From: Golubevia sp. BC0850
Lineage: Eukaryota > Basidiomycota > Exobasidiomycetes > Golubeviales > Golubeviaceae
Assembly: GCA_012976225.1 (NCBI GenBank)
Contig: JAAVVG010000001.1
Span: 248,001-312,000 of the forward strand
DNA: 64,000 nt
Direction: 5' to 3'
In this document: positions 26,888-39,343 of the stretch, piece by piece
How the letters are laid out: each line of letters begins with the position of its first letter
Position numbering within the stretch: position 1 is the first letter of the stretch
Notes under the pieces: generated by a model
Seen by the model: only the letters and a program-made list of their open reading frames with translations
Database searches by the model: none
Told to the model about the DNA's origin: nothing
Program-made: the position numbers and the translations under genes

Positions 26888-28564
26888 TTACTCGTTTGTG
26901 AACTTGGCCTTTTTGAACGTGTTGCGAAAATGAAGGCAAGAGAGGGCAAGATAGGTGGCGGAAGAATGAGAGGTGATTCGACAAGGGGACAAGAAGGAAT
27001 GAAAAGGAAGGAAGCGTCAGTAAAAAGGGCCCTCAACCTCATCCCAAAATCGGTGTCAACATACGACTTCAGTCTCATGTCACCAACTCACCTTTCTCTT
27101 CTCAGCGAAAGCTCCCATACCTTCCTTTTGATCCTTAGTTGCAAAGAGAGATTGGAAGAGTCTACGTTCTAGACGGTTTCCTTCCGTTAGGTTAAGTTCG
27201 TAAGCTGCAAAATCGAATTCAAAGGATGAGAATAGTCAGAAATCCCGCAAAACGCTTGACAGACCTCAAAATCTCAGACAGTGCGGTCCAGTCTTTTCGG
27301 ATCATCACTCACCAGCATTAACAGCTTCCTTAGCAGCTTGGATAGCCAATCCGCCTTTCTTTCCAATAGTAACAGCAACCTTAATAGCTTCTTCAACTAC
27401 ATCTCCTTCTCTTACAACTCTTGAAACCAAACCTTTCTTCTCAGCATCATCTGCAGACATGTTCTTTCCAGTCAAGATGATTTCCATGGCTGAGGATTTT
27501 CCAATGGCTTTGGTTAATCTTTGAGTACCACCTGCTCCTGGAATGACTCCGAGGTTGATTTCTGGTTGTCCAAAAGTGGCAGTTGGAGAAGCTAGAATGA
27601 TGTCACACCTGAGAGAAAAGATAGGGGTGGGGGGGGGGAGTCAAGAGTTAGAAGGGAGGGAAGAGGTGAGCGGAAGGCTGGGAAGACTTACATCATTGCT
27701 AGTTCACACCCTCCTCCGAGCTGAAGGATTGATAAATTGGTAAAGCTGAAAGTTAGTAGACACTTCAAGAGGATCCAAGTGACCAAAAGCCAGGCAATCT
27801 TCACTTCTTTGAACCAACCGGAACTCACAGCGAAGCCGCTAACGGCGGCGATGATTGGCTTCCTGATGGTGGTGAGCTTTGTCCAGTGACCCAAGAAATT
27901 TGACTTGTAGGCATCTGTGAACTCTTTGTCCTTCATCTCTTTAATGTCGGCTCCAGCTGCGAAAGGAGGGTGTAGGGGATCGAGAGGCAAGGAGGAAAGA
28001 AGAGAGGTTCAGTTTCCCCGCTCTATCTATCTGACAGTAGTAGCCGAGTCTCTTCTTTCTCTTTCAACAGTAGAGTCAAGGTGACAGAAGAGTTCTAAGC
28101 AAGAGAGAAGAGGTGAGGAGCTACTTCCACCCCGCACTTTTAGATTCTTCTTCCAAGCTCTCCACAGCTTCAATCTTCCTCCCTCCTGTGAACTATCGTT
28201 TGAAAAGTCTGTCAATAATCGATTTCCTAAGATCGGCCAATGATCGGTTGTACTCACCAGCGAAAGCCTTTTCGCTGCCAGTAATGACGATAGCATTGAC
28301 CTGAGGATCATTATCAGCCTTCTCAGTAGCGTCATTCAACTCATGGAAAAGAGCAGAGTTCAAAGCGTTTAAAGCTTTTGGTCTGTTTAGAGTGACTAAA
28401 GTGACACCAGGTTGAGGTGAAGAGACCAAAATGTTTTGATAATCGGTTGAAGTCGGTTCAGCGGATAGAAGGCGTGGAGTTGAAGAAATGAAACGAGTGG
28501 TGGTTGAAACTGGTAGCCTCGAGGCTGAACGTAAAGTTGAAGTTCTTAGGATTGAAGTTAACAT
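26888..28564 (-). CDS. Mitochondrial short-chain enoyl-CoA hydratase
   Basis: Six exons: 28564-28258, 27956-27829, 27720-27692, 27608-27313, 27204-27092, 26908-26888; 297 aa. It hydrates trans-2-enoyl-CoA in beta-oxidation. An Arg/Ser/Thr-rich N-terminus ([17 protein letters not shown]) looks like a mitochondrial presequence. Crotonase features: [22 protein letters not shown] (oxyanion hole), [37 protein letters not shown] (both catalytic Glu present), and the C-terminal [18 protein letters not shown] and EKRK-AKFTNE. Exon 3 is only 29 nt and the last exon 21 nt; the last acceptor (CAAAAAG) is weak, but its reading (AKFTNE, stop) fits the family end. Divergent from CDC11, 136 bp between the ATGs. 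Confidence 0.92.
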
Positions 28565-28700
28565 TTTTAAAAAGAGAAGCAAAGAGTGAATGGGAGACCG
28601 ATAGGAAAGTGAGTAACCAGGAAGTTATTCTACTGTACAATTAAGCGCTAACTCTCTGAGCGAAGCCCATCTCACCAACCCATCTCATCAAAACAGGGCA

Positions 28701-30772
28701 ATGACTTCTCGTAGACGTGCTGCTAAAAAGGGAGTCTCCTTCTGCCTTATGGTAGTAGGTGCAAGTGGAACAGGTAAGCAAACAGCCACGATCAGATCCA
28801 GACAAGCAAAGACATCAAGCAGGCCAGGCAAGCAAGCAAGAACGATAGAGACTTCAATCAATCAGCAAACAAGCTCTCCTTGGCTTAGAGCTCAAGACAT
28901 CAATTTCAAATCAAATCTGAAAGCTCTGGGTCCATGTAGAATCCCAAGGGAGTAGGAGAGCTGACCAACTTTGCCTCTCCAACTTGCCATCTTACTTCCT
29001 CTCACCCAGGAAAGACAACCTTTGTGAACACTCTCTGTGAATCGGAGGTCATTGGACACAAGATTTCTGATGACCCAGCTACTGCTCATGTTGAAGAGGG
29101 AATCCGTATCAAGCCAGTCAATGTTGGTGAGTTGCTACATCTTGGAGATTCCATGCTAACCATCACGAAGCCATGGATCAATCTAACCCTCCTTCTCTCG
29201 ACCATCCCTCCTTTCACAGAGCTCGACGAGGATGGAATGCGTATCGGTCTAACTATTGTTGATACTCCAGGATTTGGGGAGAACATTGATAATGAATATG
29301 CGTGAGTATCGACAAGTGAAGGGACTTTGGGGGCCACTGGAACGAAAGGTAGGAGATGATGGTACAGTTGGGATTTCTCTACCTCAGGAGCTTCAAGAGC
29401 AATACGATATGTATCATCCCAATATTCTAGATCAAAATCAAGAGTACCAGCCTATCAAAGGAGGAGCCCAGCCTTTCAAGTCAATTGCCCTCTCACATCC
29501 TTCCTCCCTCTCCCCTCCATCTCATAGTTTCCAAGAAATCGTCGGCTTCCTCGAACGTCAATACGATGATATTCTAGCAGAAGAATCTCTTATCAAACGT
29601 AACCCTCGTTTCCGTGACAATAGAGTTCACGCCTTACTCTACTTTATCACTCCAACTGGTCATTCTTTACGTGAAATGGATATTGAATTGATGAGAAGAT
29701 TAAGTCCTAGAGTTAATGTCATTCCAGTCCTTGGAAAAGCTGATAGTATGACCTTTGGTGAAAGACAAGCTTTCAAGAAGAGGGTGAGTTCTTTTCAGGG
29801 AATGGGTAAAGAGGAGATGAGGGGGAGGAGGAGGAAGAAGGGAAGTAGTTGGTGAAAGGTACCAGGGGAAACTCTTCTTTCTCGACGTCTGTTTTTTTGA
29901 ACAGTCATCTGATTTCAACCTTGCGCCTTGATCTTCTCCTCTCTTCAGATTATGGAGGACATTGAACACTACGGAATCCCAGTCTACAACTTCCCATACG
30001 ATGTCGAGGAAGATGATGAGGAGACTATCGCTGATAACTCTGAACTTCGTAACTTGATGCCTTTCGCCATCGTTGGTTCAGAAGAAGAAATTGTCATCAA
30101 CGGCGAACCAGTCAGAGCTCGTCGTTACCCTTGGGGAGTGGTAGAGGTTGACAACCCAAAGCACTCTGACTTTGCCAGACTCAGAAGCGCTTTACTAAGG
30201 TGAGTCTCTTGAAACTGGGAACAACGAGTCCAAATCCTATCTTCAGAGCAAAGTTGGAGGTTCGAAAGGAGGCAGGTATTCAGAGAACTCGACCCTTCGA
30301 TTCGCAACTAACCAACACCTCTTCCTCATCCTTGCTCTCATCGTAATTTTACAGCACTCATCTCACCGACCTCAAAGAAATCACCCACGACTTCCTTTAC
30401 GAAAACTACCGTACCGAGAAATTGTCTCGCACAGTTCATCCCGATTACCAGGACTCTGCCATTCCAGGTGACGAGCTAGCAAACCAGAGTGTCAGACTGA
30501 AGGAAGAACGGCTACGTAAGGAAGAAGAGAAGCTACGTGAAATCGAAATCAAGGTTCAAAGAGAGATTCAGGAAAAGAGACAGGAATTGATGGCTAAAGA
30601 GGAAAGCTTGAGGAATTTGGAGAATCGCTTAGCTGTGAGTAAAATCTTTTCCTCTTCGTTTTGGCTTCTTTTTCAGATCCGTTGAGACTGAATTGCTCTT
30701 TGAGAAGAGTCGACTGACTCTGATGCTCGATCTACACCACCTTCATCTCCAAAACAGGCTCAAAACGAGTGA
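28701..30772 (+). CDS. CDC11: Septin, Cdc11 type
   Basis: Seven exons: 28701-28773, 29010-29126, 29220-29301, 29528-29783, 29949-30199, 30355-30634, 30758-30772; 357 aa. GTP-binding protein that builds septin filaments at the bud neck and septum. P-loop GASGTGKTTFVN is split by intron 1. G3 is DTPGFG, G4 is GKAD, and the septin unique element includes RYPWGVVEVDNP. IMEDIEHYGIPVYNFPYD and FLERQYDDILAEES match Cdc11 better than Cdc3, Cdc10 or Cdc12. A C-terminal coiled coil (about residues 300-350, ERLRKEEEKL) follows. The last exon encodes only AQNE and the stop. Confidence 0.92.
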
Positions 30773-31655
30773 TCTCGTCCGCCTCTTCCCTTCTATCCAT
30801 TCTTTTGAGGTCCAACGAGACCGGTCTGTTCAACTCCAAATTTTTCAAGGTCACCTCCCTATTCTGTTCTAATTCTTTTTCATCGCCTTCGAAGCTTTAC
30901 CTCTTCAACACCGGGATTCTTAATCTTCTTTTCTTTTGGTCAAAACTTAAAGCCACTCTTGTATCCAACCTTTTTCCCTTTCTTCACATTATTATCTTTA
31001 CTTTCTCTTTTCTCAGAATCCTCTTAGTCATGAATACGACTCATCTTTCTACCTGTTCTCGTCCTTTTTTACGTTTCTCTCTTTGCCTTTGAAGATCTTC
31101 TTTCAACCTCCCCTTGCCTCTTCCTTTTCTTTAACGTCTCATGAATCGGATGTTTATTTCCAAACCTCTCTTATACTCACCATATTGAAAATTCAAGGCT
31201 TTGGATCTTAAAACGTGAGGCACTCTGCTTTCTCTCCATCGCAAGAAGAAAAATTCAAAGTGTGAGTTGTATTGAAAATCTGTCAGGGGGAAATACATTC
31301 GGCCGTTGACAAGAAGAGGCTGGGAGTCGTGATTGAGAGATAGAAGACTTGCAAGTGTTATGATGTTGAAAGAGATGTATGAGATATTAGTGTATTTGCA
31401 TGGAGATAAGACTGTTAGGTAGGGTAGCTGAGTCAAAGTCGGGAAAGGAGAGACCTAGATTGGAAAGGATTCTCTAAAGTAAGTCCCCGATGGGTAAACT
31501 GAGAAGCGCTTTGAGAGCGTCTAGTAGAGTATCCGTGAAGGTCAGAATGGCAAGAGGATCTAATGGCGAAAATTTTAGAGGAAGACAAGTGCAAAGGGAA
31601 AGCAAAGAAAGTCAGTCTGAGCTTCTCATCGACATCGCTTCCTAAGCCTCTTTCA
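30773..31655. other. Convergent intergenic region
   Basis: About 0.9 kb between CDC11 and the lipase, T-rich at the left. Several open frames occur but none has a plausible start, composition or homology. No gene seen. Confidence 0.45.
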
Positions 31656-33374
31656 CTAACCCAGTAAAGATGTGACTACATCGTCAGTCTTACAGCCTTT
31701 CACAGGTGGCTGACCTTTGAATCTTCTGTCCAAAAAGTTGAACGCTCCAGGAGAACCAGTGAGCTGAAGCGTGATGTGTTCACCGACCAGCTCTCTCTTG
31801 TGCTCCAGCGATTCGATTCCACGGTCACAGAGGTCTTGGGCCCAGGAGTCGATATCTTTCGGGACGATAACCTCGTCCAGTACCGCATGATAAAGGTAGA
31901 TTGGCATCTGAAGTACCGTTAGGAAGGGAAGACAATGATTTGGTGGTCAGCGACGTCAACATGACGAGGAACTTCTCGAGATTACTCACTTTGGGTACTG
32001 GAGCCTTTGGTCCACCTAGAGTAAAGCCATTCATAATGTCCCCGAGTGGTTTCGATTCGTAGATCTCCGTCATGTTCAAACCACCTAGGGTAAGAAAATT
32101 CGTAAAGGCTAGCTTCGAGACCATGTCGGTGATGCAGCTGGCTCCTAAGATTCCTAAAACGCTTGTGAAATTGGTTGTAATCGGACTGAAGTAACTATGT
32201 AGCTCTGGAACCGTATTTATGAGTCCGGCTATGCCTGATCCAGCAATTCCAGCAAACAAACCAGCGTTGAGGTGTTCGAAGACTGTAAGTAGAAAGCAAC
32301 ACAAGTTCAGCTAAAGGCTCTTGTACTGCCATCAAACCCCTACTTGCCATATGAGACTCACTGTTTTTGATTGATACGGGGAGTCCACCAAGCGCAGCTC
32401 CAACGAAATAAGGCTCAAGCTCTGGAGCATAAGAGGGAGCTTTCTGAATCGCCCACGCAGTTCTGAGTGACGGAAACGAGAAGAGATGTCAGCCTCGAGC
32501 AACTAGTCTCATCTCTCAAGTTTCGTGAACTCACGCTAGAGCTCCTCCAGAATAACCGTTGAGACCGATTTTGACTTTGGATTTGTCTGTCACGATCTTT
32601 TGGAAGTTGAGAGCTGCTCGAATTCCATCTAGAACACCTGTTGTAATGTGTGGCGCGCGGTTAGCTTTGTTTGCCCTTTTGCCCTTTGTGCATCTTCACT
32701 TCCCTTTTCGCTCAATCTTACTACATTCATGTCCTCACCTGTTGCGGCAAGAGGGCCGTTCCCGAAACCAGAAAGCGGTCCTTCGTAATCACTAGTGATG
32801 ACAATCCTTCTATCGCTTAGCACATGATCCATCAAAAGTAGCTCGATCTGAACAAGTCCATTCGAAGCATCTCCGCCCATAGCGAGCTGCACAGAGGGGG
32901 CACAGTCAAAGTTGGCTGTGGGGATTAGGGGTGGCGTGTCAGCCAAAGTGCGACGAAAGATCCAAGACTGAACAAAGTCAACTTACCTGAATCTTCTGCA
33001 TTCTGGAAAGAAACGATCTCAGGGAACTCCTTGGCATGGTGAGGGACCAAGACTGTCAGAACGGTGGCGGACGGTTGTTGTTGGTGGTCGACGGTTCGAT
33101 AAAGCAACTGATAAGACGCCTGTAGATTTTGAGGTAAAATTCCAAGAAAGGAAGTAGTGACCTGTCGACTTCTAAGAATGTCTCCGGGTGCTGCTGATTC
33201 GTATCCATCTGGTGGCTTGTAGAACGGATCTTGGTCTGGCTTCAACGCTGATAAATCCACGTCGATCTCGAGAATGGCTTCGTCTGAGTCACTGCGTTCT
33301 GTCCGCTGAGCTGCTGGAAATCCAAAAGCTGTTGCTATGATTGAGGCTCCGATCAGAAACTTGAAGAGACGCAT
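31656..33374 (-). CDS. Secretory triacylglycerol lipase, CAL-A (LIP) family
   Basis: Six exons: 33374-32987, 32915-32739, 32637-32535, 32462-32362, 32282-31990, 31907-31656; 437 aa. Extracellular lipase. Signal peptide MRLFKFLIGASIIATAFG. The family block DPFYKPPDGYESAAPGDILRSR follows, then ASYQLLYRT. Catalytic Ser lies in GYSGG (about residue 217), Asp in the HAVLDEVIVP stretch and His in GEHITLQ; these correspond to the Ser-Asp-His triad of Candida antarctica lipase A. The DYEGPLSGFG lead-in and GVLDGIRAALNF are also typical. A TTTAAA-like element lies about 125 bp upstream on the minus strand. Many fungi carry this family for lipid scavenging or host-surface growth. Confidence 0.93.
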
Positions 33375-34089
33375 TGGAGGTTGAGATATTGAGATAGGGG
33401 AGAGAAGAGAGAAGAGAGGGAAGAGAAGGGAAACGTATCTCCCCCTTTTACCCCATGCCCCATTCCCCACAGTTCTTTCTTTTTAATGCCAAAGGTTTAA
33501 AAAGGAACGATTTCGTCGCCGAGACAGGGGCGGCTACATGCCTCTGGATCTCACAAACACGACACGATCACGTATAATCAGAAGAGAAGCTAGTCCCGAT
33601 TTTTGCCACCAACGCGAGATAGGCTCAGGAATCTTGATTCTTGAAGCTATTAGCGGCTTGAGCATCATGCCGCTTCAAACTAAATCTCCGACAGAAACAG
33701 AGAGTCAGAAGAGGAAGAAGAGCGAGTCGGTTGGTGGAGAAAAGTTTGTTACTCCCTTGTGAATCCCATCTTCGTCTGAGGTCTCGCTTGTCAAAGCCAC
33801 AAGTCACAACACCACATCGACACTCCTTCATTACAAGCAATTGGGACCAGAGAAACCGTTTTAGAATACCAGAGTCCCAGAGAAAGGGACAGGGACGGAG
33901 CTAATTGAGGATTTAATTTAAAGATCGACAATGGGGAAATGTCGGAGAAGCAAGGGTCAAGGGAAGACAAGACACTCGAAGGACCACCAACCCATGAAAA
34001 TGATATGCTGGCAGGAAAGGATGCGAATGATAACTGGTATACTGATAACCAAAAATGATGGCGGATACATAATACCAGAGAGAGGTCTC
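33375..34089. other. Intergenic region
   Basis: Lipase promoter and CHK1 3' UTR. Short open frames only; no gene seen. Confidence 0.5.
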
Positions 34090-37000
34090 TCATGATAAGA
34101 TAACCTCCGCCACTTCTTTCCGTCTGGAAATCGAAATGAAGAGCCTTCGCCATTCTAAAGGCGACCCTTTACTCCTTCTCATCAAAACCACACATTTTGG
34201 ACTCTTCCTTTCATTTCCAGCTTGAGAGTTTCCATTCCAAGCAGGTATGACCGAAGGAGGTGGCATAGCAGCCTTATCGAAATCCGTGCTTGATAGAACC
34301 TCGATTCTAATCTCTCCTCTTAGAGCGCATTTTCTGGAATCCATTTTGAAGACCCTGATCCTTGCACCCCAAGTTCCAATACTCTCAGGTAGAGAAGAGA
34401 GAGAATTAGAGCTTGAACTAGCTGAAATTTCAGAAATTTCTGAGTCTTGAGATTCTGCCATTTCGGTATCTCCATCACCTCCGTCTGTATCTGGGATGGT
34501 TCTAGCTGGATCTTCTCCTAGAGGCTCCACTGAGTTCTGGACTGATTCGTTTTGTAAGGCTGCGACGATCCTTTGAGTTACCTCTCTGGCGTCTAGAGAG
34601 GCGAAGAATCTGGTGAGTTGAGGGGCGAATCTACGCTGAGATCCAGCCATGCTTGACCATTGCGTCTGATAAATTTGGAGGGAACAGATGGTCAATAGAA
34701 GCTCCTTTGAAAATGAAACAAAACAGAGTTCCGGTTCAGTCAAAGTCTTGCAACTCACCATAGCGTTGATAGCCAGAGCGAACTGAGATCCGCCATTGTT
34801 CGTGTGTTGAGAGATGGCAGCACGAGTTCTGTCGCTAATGACAGGTCCGGCCGAAGAGGTAGGGATTGTTCTACCAGGTCCGATGTTGAGCGCGTTCCGC
34901 TGGATTCCTTCAGGCTGCGTGTGAGAGACACTGAAGAACGAGAGGGGAACAGTGAAGGGTACGGGCAATGTCAGCAAGAGATAGGGAAGGGCATAGAATG
35001 AATCGAACTTACGTCTCAGGAACCTCAGCTCTTCCACCATCGGAGTGAAGAAGATCTCCCAAAGCGAGACCTCGAAGAAGTCGTTCGGCGAGAGAGATAG
35101 GATCGTTACAAGTTCCGTCTGTCAGAAGCTTGTTGGGGCTGTAAAGAGTTAAGACCGAAAATGGAAGGGATTGAGAGAAGTAAGCGATCTGCTACGCCCT
35201 CAGTCTGATCTAAAGTAAACGTCATTTCTCACCGACTGAACCATCGATGACGCTTGATCTGATCAAGAGTCAAACGCTTCGTAGGGTCTACTGTAAGGAG
35301 TTTTGTGAGAATAGCTGGTGAATTCGAGCAGGAGAGAACCCGGTAAAGAAAGAAAGAGCTAGAGATTAGAATGAGGGAAAAGAAAGATAAAACTTTCGAC
35401 GAGAATTGTTACTCACAAAGAGTATCTCTCGACAACCTTGTCCAAGGATCATGACGAAAGAGTTCTCCACTTAGATAGGCGACGTATTCCGGGCTTCGAC
35501 TTGTCGGTTCATCCCAAGGAGAGTCTGGTGTGAGAAAACGGAAACAATAGTGAGACGTTTCGATCGAGATTTCTGCCTCTCGATGAAATACATTGTGACT
35601 CACTACCGACCAGAAGTGCAAACAGTACGACTCCAGAACTCCAAACCTGGAAGGAAGAGATCGCGTAAGGAACGAGTTTAGTTCCGCCTTTGGGTGAAAG
35701 AAGCAACCGAAATGGCAACCAACTCACATCGACAGGTTCTCCACGATAAGGCTTCCCGTTCATCTAGATAGGTCCACCCGAAAGAGACAGATAGATCGGA
35801 GATGACATCGTCAGTATCTCAAGCCTCGTTTTCTCCTGTTGTCAAACAGGAACCAGACTCACCTCTGGAGCAATGTAAGGCAAGCTTCCACAAGCTCCAT
35901 TCATTTCCCTCTCTCTTCCTTTGTACTTGTATACCGAACATAGACCGAAATCAGCTAGTTTGAGATTTCCTTTGAAGATCGAAACGGATAAAGATAGATG
36001 TCAGAAGAAGACAGGAGAGAGAATCAAGTCCTTTCTGATACTTACCAGCATGATCTAACAGCAGATTTTCAGGTTTGATGTCACGATGAGCTACTCCTTG
36101 AGAGTGAATGTATTCCTGAAGATGGGGAAGATGGGAAAGAATAGACATTAGAGGGAGGTGGAGAGGGGGTAAGTAGAGGGGAGAGGGAGGGATGCTCACC
36201 AAACCAAAGACGAGTTGACTGAAGTAGAAGTGAGCGAGATCTTCTTCTACTCCGTAATCCGGAGCTGCACAATGGAAAAAGAGGAGATAGAGAACGTGAG
36301 CAAGGGAGATGGTGATGAAGGCTGGAAGAGGGGAGAGTGAGTGGAGAGGACAAGCACTCTCTCTTGCGATGAATTTCTGCACTCGCTCCTCTGAAGATAA
36401 CTTATCATAGATTATAGAGATTTCTGATGCATCCAAGGGACACAAGCGTACGATTTCTGCTCTGGCCTGTGCGCAGTAGCCTGTGAGATTGGATCCTAAA
36501 TGGAGGTTCCATCACTCTCCTCCTTCTCCTCCTCTTGTTTGCCAATGAAACGAAGATGAAAGGTACATCTTTCGAACTCATTTCCTACTTTGACATGGTC
36601 CAGCGAGCTCTCTCTAACATTTTTAAAAGCAACATGCCTCGTATCAGCAACTCCCCTCAGTACTAACCAATCTTATCAAATAAATCCCCACCAGCTCCCA
36701 ATTCCAACACCATGTAAAGACCTGGAACATGCCTTGGACTCTTTACCTCTGAAGCTATGATGAATTCTAACACGTTAGCATGTTTCAAGATTGAATGGAT
36801 TTGAACTTCCTTTTGAAGAGCTCTTCTGTCTACTGGATGTCTGTTTGGAGAAGGAGCATAAGACACTACCTTGATGGCTGCTATTGGATGCCTGTCTGCT
36901 TGTGAATTGACTGCTCGGAATACTCTGTGAGAATGAGAGACAGGTGGGATGAGTTGGGGGAGATAGAACAACACGACTAGTTTGAAGGTGGTTCGACTCA

Positions 37001-37093
37001 CTTGCTGAACCCGCCTCCACCAATCAATTGGACGATTCTATAGCCTTCTATGACAGGGTAGGTAACTCCTGATGAAGAAGTTGGAACTGACAT
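34090..37093 (-). CDS. CHK1: DNA-damage checkpoint kinase Chk1
   Basis: Twelve exons: 37093-37002, 36924-36668, 36264-36200, 36115-36046, 35969-35863, 35763-35728, 35646-35604, 35524-35417, 35314-35233, 35138-35013, 34930-34759, 34665-34090; 577 aa. Ser/Thr kinase that stops the cell cycle after DNA damage. YRIVQLIGGGGFSKVFRAV is the Chk1 Gly loop; AAIKVV, HRDIKPENLLLD, ADFGLCSVYKYKG and CGSLPYIAPE follow. The Chk1 mark SPWDEPTSRSPEY is reconstituted across exons 7 and 8. The C-terminal regulatory region has RIRVFKMD and ends with LEWRRLFISI, like the Chk1 KA1-type domain, preceded by an acidic Ser-rich stretch. Intron 2 is long (403 bp) with an unusual GTTAGT donor. The smallest exons are 36 and 43 nt. 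Confidence 0.93.
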
Positions 37094-37586
37094 TGAGAAT
37101 TGGATGCGGTTTACATGTTGAAATTCTGCCTCTTGTTCCCTCACCGCCAGACGCGTACGCGAACCTGTGGCAAATTGGCTGACAGACACTGACAGGTCTG
37201 GCAATCCTCTCTCTAGGTACCCTCTCCTAGCATATGTACATTTGTATATCATGCTGAAAAGTGCTGGGAACCATTTAGCTTTTATGTAGGTGGAGAGGTC
37301 CGACCAGCAGGATTGGAATTGCTCCAAGTCCTAGCTCGACAACGGATCAGCGAGGTTACCTCTGTCTATAAATTCTCTTCCTCTGTTTCGATTCTCTCTT
37401 TCCCCCTCCCCCCTCGAAAAATCTTACTGTCTATTTCAGATCCGAACCTAACCTTCAAAAGTGAGTAAGGCAACGCTATGTCGCTATCGCCTTTGCTATC
37501 TCGCCTCCATCCGCACAGCCTCTTTGGGGTAAAAAGCTAAGCATTTTCATCTTCTCTTCTTCTTCTCTTCTTTCCCTCCCCAGAAA
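37094..37586 (+). promoter_or_regulatory. Divergent promoter, TATA box and likely 5' UTR intron
   Basis: Separates CHK1 and the orphan gene. On the plus strand TATAAAT lies at 37367-37373. A good donor (GTGAGTAAGG) at 37461 and an acceptor ending at 37583, four bases before the ATG of the orphan gene, suggest a 123-bp intron in its 5' leader. Confidence 0.5.
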
Positions 37587-38585
37587 ATGTCTTTTGAATC
37601 CAAACCAAACTTATCTCGTTCCAAATCGGTTACCAAGATGTTCAGAAGAGCAAAGAACTGGCTGGAAGTCGAGAACACTCCCTTGACTTTTTCTTCTACT
37701 TCAAATACTTCTTCTTCAACTTTCAACTCTCCAACATCTCCAATTCAAAAACTCTCACGTTCAGCAACTACCTACGTCAAAGCTTCAGATAGACCCAAGC
37801 CCAGACCCACTCAACCCCTCCGCACCGTCTCTTCTCAGAGTAATAACAAGCTTCTTTATTTGGCTCCAGATTTCCAGATTTCAAAAGAACAGAAAGAATT
37901 AGAAGATCTTTTAAAGTTGAGGAATACTTTTGATGGGTTGGAGAGGGAAATTGTTGAGGGTAAAGAAGATATTCGTAGAAAGTCCTGGATCTTGGTTCAA
38001 GAATCTCCTCAAACCTATCAGGTTAAGAGAAAGCCAGTTTCGAGAGAATCATCAGAATCAAGTTCCTCAGAGACGGACAATGATCATCGGAAGGTTGACA
38101 CCACCGTCAAATCCAAAAGACTCCAAGAAAAGCGCATTCCCAGAAAAGCTCCCCCCATTTACTATCTTGATGAACCTCAAGTTATTGACATTAACCTTCC
38201 ATTATCTAATTCTGATTCAATTTCACCATCTTATATCGTCGAAACTCCAAGTACTCCAGAATTAAAGTCATCTAGATCGTCAATTTCTTCGATCGAAAGT
38301 TATGCCTCTGCTTCATCTCAATCTCATTCTCCACCTGGAAGACCTGTGCGATCACCTTCTAGGTCAAAGTTTACTTATGCAGTGAAAATTAATACCTCTA
38401 GAGATGGGATGCTAAGTTTCGGTGGAAGGTTATCTCCAGTTCAACCTTCTCCGATGGAAGAAGTTAGAACTTTTGAAGATGTGGAGCAAGAGGAATTCGA
38501 AATTAAAAGTGGAAATCAAAGTTTTTTGCCTTCTACTCCGAGGAGGAGTAGTTCTAAGAGACAGGGTGGGATGTGGTTTGTTTGA
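37587..38585 (+). CDS. Ser-rich disordered protein of unknown function
   Basis: Single coding exon, 332 aa. I recognise no domain. The N-terminus is basic (KMFRRAKNWLEVE), followed by Ser/Thr/Pro-rich low-complexity sequence. A short helical segment near residues 93-130 (QKELEDLLKLRNTFDGLERE, then DIRRKSWILV) is the best candidate for an ordered part. The rest is rich in SP and RS dipeptides, possible phosphorylation sites. The codon pattern and the leader intron ending just before the ATG argue for a real gene. Ends with GGMWFV. Possibly lineage-specific. Confidence 0.7.
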   Translation: MSFESKPNLSRSKSVTKMFRRAKNWLEVENTPLTFSSTSNTSSSTFNSPTSPIQKLSRSATTYVKASDRPKPRPTQPLRTVSSQSNNKLLYLAPDFQISKEQKELEDLLKLRNTFDGLEREIVEGKEDIRRKSWILVQESPQTYQVKRKPVSRESSESSSSETDNDHRKVDTTVKSKRLQEKRIPRKAPPIYYLDEPQVIDINLPLSNSDSISPSYIVETPSTPELKSSRSSISSIESYASASSQSHSPPGRPVRSPSRSKFTYAVKINTSRDGMLSFGGRLSPVQPSPMEEVRTFEDVEQEEFEIKSGNQSFLPSTPRRSSSKRQGGMWFV

Positions 38586-39343
38586 AGTGTCGATTCAGTC
38601 TCGATGTGTCGCTGTGTCTGCCTCAATCTATCTTCGTGTAACTCATAAAGACTATGGACAATCTCTGCTTCACCTTTCTAGTTCTCACATACGTGTACTT
38701 TTGCTCACATCACTCTCTCCTTTAACGACTCGACACAGTTGCTTCCAATTACTCTCTTGATCTTCTGTTTGAGTTTGGTCTGAATTTCTTCTTTCCTTGT
38801 TCATGCAATCCCATCGAAAGCTCAAGTCCTCAAACGTGTTATGAGTCTCTCGCAAGTTCTCTTCATTTGCATAGCCTGAGACCGTTGCGATTCTGTGAGT
38901 CGTAGGCCTCGATGAAGTTTCGCGTCGTCATGCCTTGAACCTACGCAACGTGAATTCAAGTCAAAGAGCTCATTGGCACCATTCAGACAAACTCAGGGGG
39001 CGAGACACATGGCTAGTAGCATTTGAAGAAGAAGTTCTTCACATATTGTTTCGCTTATTTGTTCTATACTCAGAGGCTTGTATAGTATAGTAATCACAAG
39101 ATGCAAGGAAGAAAGGAGGATGTGACAATTCCGAGATTTATACATTGGACGAAAGTGTAGAAAAAGAAGAAAAAAGAAAAGAAATAAAACAAAAACAAGA
39201 CGACTTCAGAGAATCGGCTCTGAAGTTGATCTGGAAAAAGAAAAAAGTGGGTGGTCTCGAAAGAGAGATTGGAAGAAAGATTTCAAAAGAGACTCAAAAA
39301 GATGATTCTCCTCCTCAGTCGATAAAATTTCCAAGTGTACCGA
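38586..39343. other. Intergenic region
   Basis: 3' UTR of the orphan gene and beyond. One plus frame at its right end is Lys/Glu-rich low complexity and starts without ATG. Nothing recognisable. Confidence 0.45.
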
